A stretch of DNA of 64,000 bases, from contig CALMVZ010000025.1 in assembly GCA_937873155.1 (NCBI GenBank), forward strand, positions 186,001 through 250,000. The letters are read 5' to 3'. The DNA comes from an uncultured Bacteroidota bacterium. GTDB lineage: Bacteria; Bacteroidota; Bacteroidia; B-17B0; Aurantibacillaceae. Of this stretch, positions 7,839 to 15,646 are shown in pieces. A program made the translations under genes and the position numbers. A model generated the notes under the pieces. The model worked only from the letters and a program-made list of their open reading frames with translations. It ran no database searches and was not told where the DNA came from. Numbering within the stretch: the first letter of the stretch is position 1; each line of letters starts with the position of its first letter.

Positions 7839-8810
7839 ATGGTGGTTTCGACTACGCTCAATCACCGGATTTTTGAAAACGTGGTGACTGAGCGTAGCCG
7901 AAGTCACATTGAAAAGAAAAAATTGATCGGGTATAATCCTATAATTCAAAAGATAAAGCTGGCGGGAACAGAAGTTTTCGTTTTACGTCTTGACCTGATC
8001 CATCCGCTGATCAGCGGCAACAAATGGTTCAAATTAAAATACAATGTAGAGGAAGCCAGGAAACAAGGTTGTGATACCATACTGACTTTCGGTGGCGCAT
8101 TTTCAAATCATATTCTTGCCACAGCGGTTGCTTGCAAAGAATTCGGATTTAAAAGTGTTGGTGTTATAAGAGGAGAAAAGGCATCCGAAACGAATTCAAC
8201 TTTAAGTGAAGCAAAAAAACACGGTATGCAATTGGCGTTTGTTTCACGCGAAGATTATGATCTAAAAGAAAATGAAAATTATATTGAAGGCTTCAGGAAT
8301 TGGTTCGGGAATTTTTATGTAGTTCCTGAAGGAGGAAATAACGAATTGGGAATTAAGGGCTGCGGAGAGGTGCTCCCAAAAGAAAATGATTTCGATATTA
8401 TCTTTTGTGCTAGCGGAACAGGAACAACATTCAAAGGAATTGAAAGATCATTAAAGAAAGATCAAAAACTTTTCGGTATCAGTGTTGTAAAAGGCGTCGG
8501 AGAATTAAATTCACTTCCAAATATGATCTCCGATTATCATTTCAGCGGTTATGCAAAACACACAAAGGTACTTTTGGAATTTAAAAACGAATTTGAGAAA
8601 GAACATAACATCCCTTTGGACTATGTTTACACAGCTAAATTATTTTTCGCGGTAGATGACCTGATCTCAAAAAATAAAATTCCTGACGGTAAAAAAGTAT
8701 TGGTGATCCATAGCGGAGGTTTGCAGGGAAACAAAGGCTACGAAGAGCGTTATCTTCTGATCCCTAACCGCAATGTAAATGACGCCCAGGGAAATGATTG
8801 TTTAGGATGA
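7839..8810 (+). CDS. D-cysteine desulfhydrase / ACC deaminase-family PLP enzyme
   Basis: Fold-type II PLP enzyme that deaminates D-cysteine or 1-aminocyclopropane-1-carboxylate. The PLP lysine lies in ISGNKWFKLKY (K62 counted from ATG 7839), the substrate-binding loop in FGGAFSNH, and the C-terminal HSGGLQGNKGYEERY matches the family. Substrate cannot be decided; D-cysteine is commoner in this phylum. The first ~23 codons (TLNHRIF ... VTERSRSH) are the translation of a dispersed palindromic repeat (7842-7907). The ancestral start may be TTG 7923, or the repeat may now supply part of the protein. The 3' end overlaps the convergent gene by 61 bp. Confidence 0.85.
   Translation: MVVSTTLNHRIFENVVTERSRSHIEKKKLIGYNPIIQKIKLAGTEVFVLRLDLIHPLISGNKWFKLKYNVEEARKQGCDTILTFGGAFSNHILATAVACKEFGFKSVGVIRGEKASETNSTLSEAKKHGMQLAFVSREDYDLKENENYIEGFRNWFGNFYVVPEGGNNELGIKGCGEVLPKENDFDIIFCASGTGTTFKGIERSLKKDQKLFGISVVKGVGELNSLPNMISDYHFSGYAKHTKVLLEFKNEFEKEHNIPLDYVYTAKLFFAVDDLISKNKIPDGKKVLVIHSGGLQGNKGYEERYLLIPNRNVNDAQGNDCLG
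7842..7907. repeat. 25-bp-arm interspersed palindrome inside a coding start
   Basis: The left arm 7842-7866 (..TTCGACTACGCTCA..) and right arm 7883-7907 (..TGAGCGTAGCCGAAG..) are complementary at 22 of 25 positions around a 16-nt loop. TGAGCGTAG(T/C)CGAA is a well-known type of interspersed repeat in Bacteroidota. It directly follows the ATG at 7839 and is in frame with the desulfhydrase. Confidence 0.85.
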
Positions 8811-9562
8811 AATGCACTGCTGAAGGGAGTAGAAATGATCCTTGCAAAACCAAATCCAAACGCAACAGTAGTTGCCATTTTACCTTTCGAATCACATAAT
8901 AAAAATCCTTGCTGGAACTGAACTGTATAAGCAGTGATGTTCGCTAAATTCACATCCGTCCCATATCTGAAACGCGGGCCAAAAAAGAATTTAGTGTGTG
9001 ATTTGGATTCATAATAATAATTCAGATCCAGGCCGGTAATAAATCCAACATTCCGTCTTACTTTTTCACGGGTATTTACAATTGTGTCGTTTGAACTGTT
9101 TGGTATCAAAACCCGGGGATCATAGGTCAGGCTAAATGGAACAGTAACGCCCATTTTTTTATCCATGAATAAATGCTCGTAGGTGAATGTTAATCGTCCC
9201 CATATAATATCTATTGGTTGGAATCCAAAGATGTTATCTTTAAAATCTTTTTCTTTTTCTCGTATCGCTTCTTTTCTCTCTAATTCACGCGTGTATTTGT
9301 TCCTTGGCGGTGATGTTGAACGGTAACTGTCATTTCCGAAAACATACATCTCACCGGTCTTTAATTCGGCCATTAACACATCCGTTTTATCCAGGGTGAA
9401 AAGTGTTGAGGTGCTGTCCTTGTAATCAATAGTTAGAATATTGATGGAGATCACCTTGCATTTTATTTTTGTGCCGTTCTTTAATATCAATTTGTCCTGC
9501 GCAAAAGTATTCACACACACCAGTAGTGTCATTAAAAGCAATATGTGAAGTTTCTTTTTCAT
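8750..9562 (-). CDS. Secreted outer-membrane-type hypothetical protein
   Basis: 270 residues from ATG 9562 (MKKKLHILLLMTLLVCVNTFAQ, a signal peptide). The ATG overlaps the stop of the upstream gene in TAATG, suggesting translational coupling; a longer frame to 9586 would sit inside that gene. The mature N-terminus KLILKNGTKIKCKVISIN followed by a TLDKTDV strand resembles the upstream protein's NGAKVKAVVKELN module. The second half has alternating hydrophobic strands (LTFTYEHLF, FFFGPRFRYG, VAFGFGFA) like a small outer-membrane barrel. The last 61 bp overlap the convergent desulfhydrase gene. Function unknown. Confidence 0.78.
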   Translation of the reverse strand: MKKKLHILLLMTLLVCVNTFAQDKLILKNGTKIKCKVISINILTIDYKDSTSTLFTLDKTDVLMAELKTGEMYVFGNDSYRSTSPPRNKYTRELERKEAIREKEKDFKDNIFGFQPIDIIWGRLTFTYEHLFMDKKMGVTVPFSLTYDPRVLIPNSSNDTIVNTREKVRRNVGFITGLDLNYYYESKSHTKFFFGPRFRYGTDVNLANITAYTVQFQQGFLLCDSKGKMATTVAFGFGFARIISTPFSSAFHPKQSFPWASFTLRLGIRR

Positions 9563-10437
9563 TAGTAGAACCTGTAACCAACGCACATCCCTAAATAAGC
9601 TTTCGGGAACGAACGTGTTCTTTGCGATCCGTTTTCGTTAAGCGCTTTTGAAATATCATCATCTTTATTCGTAAGGCCGAGGCCAAGAAATGCCCTGTAA
9701 GTAAAGAATGGCGTGATCCTGAATTGCAAACCATTAATGAGCAGCCCCGCGACTTGGAAATTATTCATGTTCTCCTGTTTGGTTCTTGTATAAATAATTC
9801 CGTTTAAATTTTCTTCCACTTCGGTTTCCCTGACATATTCGTAATGCATACACTTCACCATCACGCCGACGAAATATTGTGTTTTCCTTTTCGCTTGTGT
9901 GTAATAATTTATGCCAACACCGAGGTCATAATTCTTTTTGGAATTGCTGAGCGCTTGTATATACCGGTTAGTATAGTTGGTCTGGATATTTAAATTATAA
10001 GCACCCAAAAGTACAAGAGACAATCTGCTTTTTGCAATTTCACGGTCGTAGATCACAGCAATATCTGAATTCACCAAAGCGAGCCCGTTCAGGTAAATGC
10101 AATTCTTGTTACTGTAATGAAGTTCATAAGGTCCTTTCGGAATTTCTTTTTTAGGTAAAACAATTTCTTGTCCGGGTGGTAATATGGAAGCAGGTTCTTT
10201 GTTGATGATCTCTATAGTGCCATTCTGATACTCTATAAACAGGATATCTTTTTTATTAGCAACATACATAGGGCCATCCTGGTTATCAAAATTCTTATAT
10301 CTTACAGTAGTAACATTTAACTCTTTAACAACAGCTTTAACTTTTGCGCCGTTGTTCAGGTAAATGATATCCTGGGATCTTACCAGGTGGAATAAGAAAA
10401 CAAAAAACAGGAGCGACAGATATTTACCTCTGAGCAT
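9562..10437 (-). CDS. Secreted hypothetical protein with N-terminal NG-K domain and barrel-like C-terminus
   Basis: 291 residues with a signal peptide (LSLLFFVFLFHLVRSQ). The mature N-terminus DIIYLNNGAKVKAVVKELN...GPMYVANKKDILFIEYQNGT is a small beta domain common in Bacteroidota secreted proteins. It is followed by strand-rich sequence (YYTQAKRKTQYFVGVMV, ITPFFTYRAFLGLGL) ending in GVCVGYRFY-like aromatic residues, typical of outer-membrane barrels. It is the first gene of a two-gene unit with the paralog downstream. No enzymatic motif. Confidence 0.78.
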   Translation of the reverse strand: MLRGKYLSLLFFVFLFHLVRSQDIIYLNNGAKVKAVVKELNVTTVRYKNFDNQDGPMYVANKKDILFIEYQNGTIEIINKEPASILPPGQEIVLPKKEIPKGPYELHYSNKNCIYLNGLALVNSDIAVIYDREIAKSRLSLVLLGAYNLNIQTNYTNRYIQALSNSKKNYDLGVGINYYTQAKRKTQYFVGVMVKCMHYEYVRETEVEENLNGIIYTRTKQENMNNFQVAGLLINGLQFRITPFFTYRAFLGLGLTNKDDDISKALNENGSQRTRSFPKAYLGMCVGYRFY

Positions 10438-10466
10438 TCATTAAAATTACGGAAAATACCTATACT

Positions 10467-10503
10467 AAAAAAGCCTCCTAACAGTATTGTTGGGAAGCTT
10501 TTT
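10467..10503 (-). terminator. Terminator after the sigma/protease operon
   Basis: Read on the minus strand, AAAAAGCTTCCCAACA pairs (with wobbles) with TGTTAGGAGGCTTTTTT, a strong hairpin followed by T residues. It lies 22 bp beyond the stop of the protease gene and separates it from the next minus-strand gene. Confidence 0.8.
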
Positions 10504-10524
10504 AAGAATGAAATGTTAAAGGAA

Positions 10525-11619
10525 TTAATTGGTCTTATACACCATTACGTTAAATACGTAAGGGTTGATACGCTTGATCTGCTCGCTACGCTTTACACTT
10601 TTTAAAGAATTCTTTTTAAGGTTAAGATTGAAAGCTTGTTCCTGATCTTTTAACTGTTTGTTAAAGGCATTGACTGTGCTGATGATCTGTTGTGAACGGA
10701 TAGCAAAACCGGTCGCTTCAGCATTTGTGATCTTACCGCGAACCAAACCGATCACAGCGCCTTGTTCATCCAATAAAGGACCACCGCTATTACCCGGGTT
10801 AACCGGGATTGAGATCTGATACATGGTTGTATCGCTGTGATAGCCGCTTAAAGAACTTAAAGAACCTTCACCATAAACGATGTCTTTACGCGGGAATCCC
10901 AGTGTGAACACTTTTTCTCCAAGATCACAATTACGGTTACTGAATGCAAATGGAACATTCCACGTTTTGTAGACTTCGGTATTTTCAATTTGCAGAACAG
11001 CCACATCAATTTTAGGATCAGAGAAAACTAATTTTGTAGCAGTGCGTCCGGTATTACTGTTCTCAATAAAAACAGAATCCGCACCTTTTATCATGTGCAA
11101 GCTGGTGATGATATAACCTTTGTTATTGATCGCAAAACCTGTGCCTTCAAAATTAGCCGGAGCATATTTTGGTTTTTCAGTTGCATTTGAGATCGCTTCA
11201 ACAATTCCGTCCTGTGTGTATTTTAATTCGCTCACCTCACGTTTCAGGTCAGTGATATCATTGTTTTGTTTAGTAAGAATGTATCCGCCCGTGCTGAATA
11301 AAGCTAAAGCAGAAAGAACCGCGATCAAACCAACACCTGCAGCCATAGCTACATTGCGGCCTAATTTTTTGGTAAAAGTATCCTGTTTAATAGAGATGAT
11401 CTTCGCATCGTTGCCGAATTCTTTTTCATGAATGGCTTTTAATGCTTTACGTAATTCATTTCTCTCAGCGTGTTTGTTCAAAGCATCCACCAAAGTTTTA
11501 TGTTCGTTGAATGCATTCGCAAAAACTTCGTCAGTTTTCAAATTGTTCTCAAACTCACTTTTTTGTCGGGCATTTAATTTCCCCAACAAATAATCATCAA
11601 ATAGATCTGTATTCTTCAT
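10525..11619 (-). CDS. Membrane-anchored trypsin-like serine protease with anti-sigma-like N-terminus
   Basis: 364 residues. Residues 1-50 (LFDDYLLGKLNARQKSEFE...) match the helical N-terminus of zinc-less Bacteroidota anti-sigma factors. One TM helix lies at about 90-112, then a short coiled coil (DITDLKREVSELKY), then a chymotrypsin-fold protease with H175 (TSLHMIKGA), D205 (DPKIDVAVLQI) and S278 (NPGNSGGPLLD), as in DegP/HtrA. No PDZ domain follows. Predicted topology is N-in, protease in the periplasm. Encoded 97 bp downstream of an ECF sigma factor, it may combine sigma binding and envelope proteolysis in one chain; that is inference. Confidence 0.85.
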   Translation of the reverse strand: MKNTDLFDDYLLGKLNARQKSEFENNLKTDEVFANAFNEHKTLVDALNKHAERNELRKALKAIHEKEFGNDAKIISIKQDTFTKKLGRNVAMAAGVGLIAVLSALALFSTGGYILTKQNNDITDLKREVSELKYTQDGIVEAISNATEKPKYAPANFEGTGFAINNKGYIITSLHMIKGADSVFIENSNTGRTATKLVFSDPKIDVAVLQIENTEVYKTWNVPFAFSNRNCDLGEKVFTLGFPRKDIVYGEGSLSSLSGYHSDTTMYQISIPVNPGNSGGPLLDEQGAVIGLVRGKITNAEATGFAIRSQQIISTVNAFNKQLKDQEQAFNLNLKKNSLKSVKRSEQIKRINPYVFNVMVYKTN

Positions 11620-11716
11620 TTTATTTTTCCTTTCTTTATAATAAAGCGTATTTATTCTACTTTATTATTTCTCCTCTTTTATTTTTAATGATCCTGAAGT
11701 GTGCTTTGCTTTAGGA

Positions 11717-12274
11717 TCATTTGTCAAAAAAATTCTTTTTCAATCGCTGCAGGCATTTATACTTCTGAGTTTTCGCGTTGTCTGAATTCGTGTAACCGAA
11801 TTTCTCAGAGATCTCTTCCATGCTTAAATGACTAATGTAAAAATCAGTGATGATTGTTTTGCAGGGTTCTCCCAATTCATCCAGGCTTTTCGTCATTTTC
11901 AGAAGCGCTGCTTCTTTTTGCAAATGTTCGTTTATTTCTTCACTTACATCTACCAGTTCATCTTCATCGCCATTGCTTAATTTGGTTAAGTTGCTGTTAT
12001 TTCTAAGCTGCTTTAACCATAAACGTTTAGCTATTGAATAGATGAACGTTTGCAACTGGCAATTCAGAACGAAATTCGGTTTTTGAGCATTTTCAAAGAG
12101 TACGATGATTGTCTCTTGGTAAATGTCCTGCGCCGCCTCACTGCTGCCACTGTTATTCACAACAATTTTAAGAACGATATTATAGTACTTTTTATACAGT
12201 GCCTTTAAAGCTGCTTCGTTGCCGGTCCTTAGTCCTTCAATAAATTCAGAGTCCGAAAATGCTTTGGCAGCCAT
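11717..12274 (-). CDS. ECF-type RNA polymerase sigma factor
   Basis: 185 residues from ATG 12274 (MAAKAFSDSEFIEGL). A longer frame to 12319 is unlikely because a -7 box lies inside it. Region 2 is visible as ALKALYKKYYNIVLKIV...AAQDIYQETIIVLFENA...LQTFIYSIAKRLWLKQLR, and region 4 as the C-terminal HTH (MEEISEKFGYTNSDNAKTQKYKCLQRL). It sits directly upstream of the membrane protease with the anti-sigma-like N-terminus, the usual arrangement of an ECF sigma factor and its regulator. Target promoters unknown. Confidence 0.9.
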   Translation of the reverse strand: MAAKAFSDSEFIEGLRTGNEAALKALYKKYYNIVLKIVVNNSGSSEAAQDIYQETIIVLFENAQKPNFVLNCQLQTFIYSIAKRLWLKQLRNNSNLTKLSNGDEDELVDVSEEINEHLQKEAALLKMTKSLDELGEPCKTIITDFYISHLSMEEISEKFGYTNSDNAKTQKYKCLQRLKKNFFDK

Positions 12275-12305
12275 AAAGCCTGTATAGATTAATACTGTTA
12301 AAAGG

Positions 12306-12313
12306 CAAAGGTA
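12306..12313 (-). promoter_or_regulatory. -7 promoter box of the ECF sigma operon
   Basis: TACCTTTG read on the minus strand matches TAnnTTTG and lies 31 bp upstream of ATG 12274. It supports the shorter start for the sigma factor. No clear -33 TTTG was seen at the usual distance. Confidence 0.5.
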
Positions 12314-12490
12314 ACCCAAAATTGAAGTAGGAATTACGATTGACGAGGTACGAAAAGGATAAATGTAAAATTTACTTATTGATAATCAATATGTTATGGA
12401 AAATATCCATTTTCTCCCAAATTTTAGGGTTACCAAAAGCTCGTTACGGTATAAATGATCAAATATTATAAACGTTTAAAACCCAATTTC

Positions 12491-12727
12491 ATGAAAAAAG
12501 TATTGTCATTAATCGCTGTAGCTTTAGTAGCTACTTTTGTTGCTTGTGGTCCTTCTGCAGAAGAAAAAGCTAAAGCTGAAGAAGCTGCAAAGCGTACTGC
12601 TGATTCTATCGCGAAAGCTTTAGAAGCTAGCTTAAGTTCTGCTGTTAGCGAAGCTACTGCTCCTGCTGACTCAACTGCTGCTGCAACAACTGAAACTACT
12701 GCTCCGGCTGCTGAAGAAAAGCACTAA
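12491..12727 (+). CDS. Small alanine/glutamate-rich lipoprotein
   Basis: 78 residues from ATG 12491: MKKVLSLIAVALVATFVAC with a lipobox-like cleavage site before Cys19, then GPSAEEKAKAEEAAKRTADSIAK, a charged helix, and a low-complexity Ala/Thr/Ser/Pro tail. An in-frame ATG at 12455 would add MIKYYKRLKPNF and spoil the signal peptide. Its homolog follows at 12846 (CGP-A-E, AKR, DS motifs shared). Likely an abundant lipid-anchored envelope protein of unknown role. A hairpin terminator follows 29 bp after the stop. Confidence 0.85.
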   Translation: MKKVLSLIAVALVATFVACGPSAEEKAKAEEAAKRTADSIAKALEASLSSAVSEATAPADSTAAATTETTAPAAEEKH

Positions 12728-12756
12728 TATTCTGTGTTAGTTAGTTAGAAAGAGAG

Positions 12757-12784
12757 GCCTTACCATAATGGTAGGGCTTTTCTG
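12757..12784 (+). terminator. Rho-independent terminator after the small lipoprotein
   Basis: GCCTTACCA (12757-12765) pairs with TGGTAGGGC (12769-12777) with a TAA loop and one G-T wobble, followed by TTTTCTG. Confidence 0.85.
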
Positions 12785-12845
12785 TTTTTAAGCGTTTTGT
12801 ATCTAATAAATTTCTTTAACTTTAAACCGCAATAAAATCTATATC

Positions 12846-13073
12846 ATGAAAAAGCTTGTTTCCCTGATCTTCATTTCTGCTGTTATTTTAACATCGTGCG
12901 GTCCTGCTGCCGAAGACCGCTTTCAAATGGATAGAATTGCTAAACGTATGTCTGATTCTTTGGGTCGTTTAATAGATAGTTCTTTAGCTGACCCAGGAAG
13001 GAACATCAATTTCACTGCACAGCCCGTAATAGCACCCCAACCTACAGCTGCTGCAACCCCAACTGCCAAGTAA
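12846..13073 (+). CDS. Small lipoprotein, paralog of the preceding one
   Basis: 75 residues: signal peptide MKKLVSLIFISAVILTSC with lipobox LTSC, then GPAAEDRFQMDRIAKRMSDS, aligning with the mature start of the 12491-12727 product, then a Pro/Thr/Ala tail. The pair is a tandem duplication that has diverged in the helix but kept the CGP-AE, AKR and DS positions. Function unknown. Confidence 0.8.
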   Translation: MKKLVSLIFISAVILTSCGPAAEDRFQMDRIAKRMSDSLGRLIDSSLADPGRNINFTAQPVIAPQPTAAATPTAK

Positions 13074-13122
13074 TTTTAGCGTTTTTATCAATGTTTTTAG
13101 GCTTATTCACGAATTAAGTCCC

Positions 13123-13130
13123 TAAATTTG
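13123..13130 (+). promoter_or_regulatory. -7 promoter box of mrp
   Basis: TAAATTTG fits TAnnTTTG and lies 17 bp upstream of the mrp start at 13148. No convincing -33 element was identified. Confidence 0.45.
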
Positions 13131-13147
13131 TACCCTAAATTTTTATC

Positions 13148-14245
13148 ATGAGCGCTACAGTAGAAAAAGTTATTGAAGCTTTAAAATATGTGGATGATCC
13201 GGACCTGAAAAAGGATATCGTGACGCTTGGCATGGTAAAGGATGTTGTTGTTGAAGGGAAGAACATTTCATTTACCGTAGTTTTAACCACACCGGCTTGT
13301 CCGATGAAAGATATGATCCACAATGCCTGCATGAATGCTGTTCTGCATTACGTGGATAAAGAAGCGAAAGTGAAGATCAATATGACCGCTAACGTGACGT
13401 CTAAAAAACCAAAAGACGAAACCACATTACGCGATGTAAAAAATATTATTGCTGTTGCATCAGGTAAAGGTGGGGTAGGGAAGTCGACCGTTGCAGCCAA
13501 TTTAGCACTAGGTTTGGCAAAACAGGGCGCAAAAGTTGGATTAGTTGATGCTGATATTTATGGTCCGTCGCAAACTATAATGTTTGGTGTGGAAGGCGAT
13601 ATGCCCGGTTCTGCTGATTTCGGTGGTAAACCAAAAATGAAACCGGTTGAAAGTTATGGCGTGAAATTAAATTCCGTTGGTTTTATGGCAGGGCCCGGCC
13701 AGGTTATTGCTTTGCGTGGGCCAATGGCATCAAAAGCATTATCACAATTATTTTACGATACAGTTTGGGGTGAGTTGGATTACCTGATCGTTGATCTTCC
13801 TCCCGGCACAGGTGATATTCAAATTTCATTATGTTCGCAAGTTCCATTAACAGGAGCGATCATAGTTTGTACACCGCAGAATGTGGCTTTAGCTGATGCA
13901 AGAAAAGGAATTGCTCTATTTAATCTGCCAACCATCAATGTTCCTATTTTAGGATTAGTAGAGAACATGGCATGGTTCACACCTGCAGAATTGCCGAATA
14001 ACAAGTACTACATTTTTGGTAAGGACGGCGTCAAGAATTTAGCTGAAGAATTAAATGTTCCGTTATTAGCCCAGATCCCATTGGTACAAAGTATCCGTGA
14101 AGGATCAGATGAAGGAAAACCTTCGGTGCTTGATGTGGATTCGGCTACCTCGAAGATCATGACAGAATTGGCACAAAATGCAGCACAGCAAATTGCGATC
14201 AGGAATGCTATGCAAACCACAGAAGTTAATCAGGTAACAATATAA
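13148..14245 (+). CDS. mrp: Mrp/NBP35-family Fe-S carrier ATPase
   Basis: P-loop protein that carries and delivers Fe-S clusters. 365 residues: an N-terminal MIP18/DUF59 domain (about 1-95, with TTPACPMKD), the deviant Walker A GKGGVGKST (about 106-114), a GLVDADIYGPSQ switch and DLPPGTGDIQ. The CxxC motif that bridges a cluster between subunits in many Mrp proteins is absent: the corresponding loop reads ENMAWFTPAELPNNKYYIFG. This variant is, as far as I recall, typical of Bacteroidota. The NifU-like gene follows 14 bp downstream, consistent with a joint role in Fe-S assembly. Confidence 0.93.
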   Translation: MSATVEKVIEALKYVDDPDLKKDIVTLGMVKDVVVEGKNISFTVVLTTPACPMKDMIHNACMNAVLHYVDKEAKVKINMTANVTSKKPKDETTLRDVKNIIAVASGKGGVGKSTVAANLALGLAKQGAKVGLVDADIYGPSQTIMFGVEGDMPGSADFGGKPKMKPVESYGVKLNSVGFMAGPGQVIALRGPMASKALSQLFYDTVWGELDYLIVDLPPGTGDIQISLCSQVPLTGAIIVCTPQNVALADARKGIALFNLPTINVPILGLVENMAWFTPAELPNNKYYIFGKDGVKNLAEELNVPLLAQIPLVQSIREGSDEGKPSVLDVDSATSKIMTELAQNAAQQIAIRNAMQTTEVNQVTI

Positions 14246-14248
14246 TAG

Positions 14249-14256
14249 TATCTTTG
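14249..14256 (+). promoter_or_regulatory. -7 box three bases before the NifU-like start
   Basis: TATCTTTG at 14249-14256 ends three bases before ATG 14260, predicting a leaderless or nearly leaderless transcript in addition to read-through from mrp. The same octamer occurs just before clpX. Confidence 0.5.
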
Positions 14257-14259
14257 ATC

Positions 14260-14496
14260 ATGCACGAATTACACCAACGAGTAGAGGACGCATTACAAAG
14301 CATCCGTCCGTACCTGGAAGCAGATGGCGGCGATGTGGAGATCGTTGAGATCACGGAAGACAATATTGTAAGATTGGAATTAAAAGGAGCTTGTAAAACC
14401 TGTAATATGAGTCATATGACCATGCGTGCCGGAATAGAAGAAACAATTAAAAAATCCGTACCGGAGATCAAAGGCATTGAATCAGTAACAGTTTAA
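14260..14496 (+). CDS. NifU C-terminal-domain Fe-S scaffold protein
   Basis: 78 residues, a single NFU domain with the cluster-binding CxxC in GACKTCNMSHMTMRAGIE and upstream RPYLEADGGDVEIVEI. ATG 14260 (MHELHQRVEDAL) is chosen over TTG 14254, which is the end of the -7 box. It binds a [4Fe-4S] cluster between two monomers and passes it to client enzymes. It lies between mrp and metF on the same strand. Confidence 0.92.
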   Translation: MHELHQRVEDALQSIRPYLEADGGDVEIVEITEDNIVRLELKGACKTCNMSHMTMRAGIEETIKKSVPEIKGIESVTV

Positions 14497-14526
14497 TATC
14501 CCCAAACCCAATTCATATTATTTTTT

Positions 14527-15480
14527 ATGAAACTCGTTGATAAATTATCACAAAGCAAAAAACCACTTTTTTCTATCGAGATCCTTCCGCCCTTAAAGGG
14601 GAAAAGCATTCAAAGCATTTACGATGCGATCGATCCCCTGATGGATTTCAAACCTGCTTTTGTGGATGTAACTTATCACCGTGAAGAATATATTTACAAA
14701 AAACGTGAAGGCGGTTATCTTGAAAAAGTAAGCATCCGTAAACGTCCGGGTACAGTTGGGATTTGCGCGGCGATCATGAATAAATATGATGTGGAGGCGG
14801 TTCCTCATATCATTTGCGGTGGTTTTACAAGAGAAGAAACCGAGAATGCCCTGATCGATCTTCAGTTCTTAGGAATTGATAACGTGTTGGCCTTACGCGG
14901 CGATAGTATCAAAACTGAACCAAGTTTCGTTCCCGAACCGGGAGGACATCATTATGCGTTGGATCTTGTACGCCAAATTTCAGATATGAATAAAGGTAGT
15001 TACCTGGATGAAGAAATGAAAGATGCAGCCCCGACTAATTTCTGTGTTGGGATCGCCGGTTATCCTGAAAAACATTTTGAAGCACCGAACATGAACAGCG
15101 ATATGAAATGGCTGAAAGCAAAAGTGGATGCAGGCGCTGAATATATTGTTACCCAAATGTTCTTCGATAACTCAAAATATTTCGAATTTGTTGAGCTATG
15201 TAAAAAGAGCGGCATCAACGTCCCGATCATTCCGGGATTAAAAATGCTTAGCACTAAAGCACAAATAAAATCTTTACCAAAGATCTTCAAGATCGATATC
15301 CCTCATGATTTTTACGAAGCCCTTGAAAAATGTAAGGACGACAAAGAGGTCAAACAAGTTGGCATCGATTGGTGCATTGCCCAATGTAAAGAATTAGTGA
15401 AAGCTAATGTCCCTTGCCTGCATTTTTACACAATGGGCACCAGCGAAACTACCCGTAGGGTGGCGAAGGAGATCTTTTAA
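14527..15480 (+). CDS. metF: Methylenetetrahydrofolate reductase
   Basis: FAD-dependent TIM-barrel enzyme that reduces 5,10-methylene-THF to 5-methyl-THF for methionine synthesis. 317 residues, the bacterial length. Family features: SIEILPP near the N-terminus (catalytic Glu), FVDVTYHRE, NVLALRGDS for folate/FAD contact, CVGIAGYPEKH, and AEYIVTQMFFDNSKYFEF. The methionine synthase gene is not in the window. A complex palindrome follows before ftsX. Confidence 0.95.
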   Translation: MKLVDKLSQSKKPLFSIEILPPLKGKSIQSIYDAIDPLMDFKPAFVDVTYHREEYIYKKREGGYLEKVSIRKRPGTVGICAAIMNKYDVEAVPHIICGGFTREETENALIDLQFLGIDNVLALRGDSIKTEPSFVPEPGGHHYALDLVRQISDMNKGSYLDEEMKDAAPTNFCVGIAGYPEKHFEAPNMNSDMKWLKAKVDAGAEYIVTQMFFDNSKYFEFVELCKKSGINVPIIPGLKMLSTKAQIKSLPKIFKIDIPHDFYEALEKCKDDKEVKQVGIDWCIAQCKELVKANVPCLHFYTMGTSETTRRVAKEIF

Positions 15481-15514
15481 GTAAAGCTGTCACTTTTTTA
15501 TATCAGGTATTTTT

Positions 15515-15565
15515 CTGCCCTTTTTAAGGGGAGACAGTCTTATTCCGCTTTTGCGGAACAGGCAG
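15515..15565. repeat. Three-stem palindrome between metF and ftsX
   Basis: Outer arms CTGCC (15515-15519) and GGCAG (15561-15565) enclose a CCCTTTTTAAGGG hairpin and TTCCGC/GCGGAA with a TTTT loop (15543-15558). The two inner hairpins side by side recall the copy A and B repeats at 4051 and 32576, but the sequence differs, so it is either a divergent family or a metF terminator. Confidence 0.55.
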
Positions 15566-15646
15566 AAGGTCGGCTTTAACACTACACTGTTAATTTCTAT
15601 GATCTTCTTCCTAAAAACGGACTTATATACAAGGTAACTTAGTATC

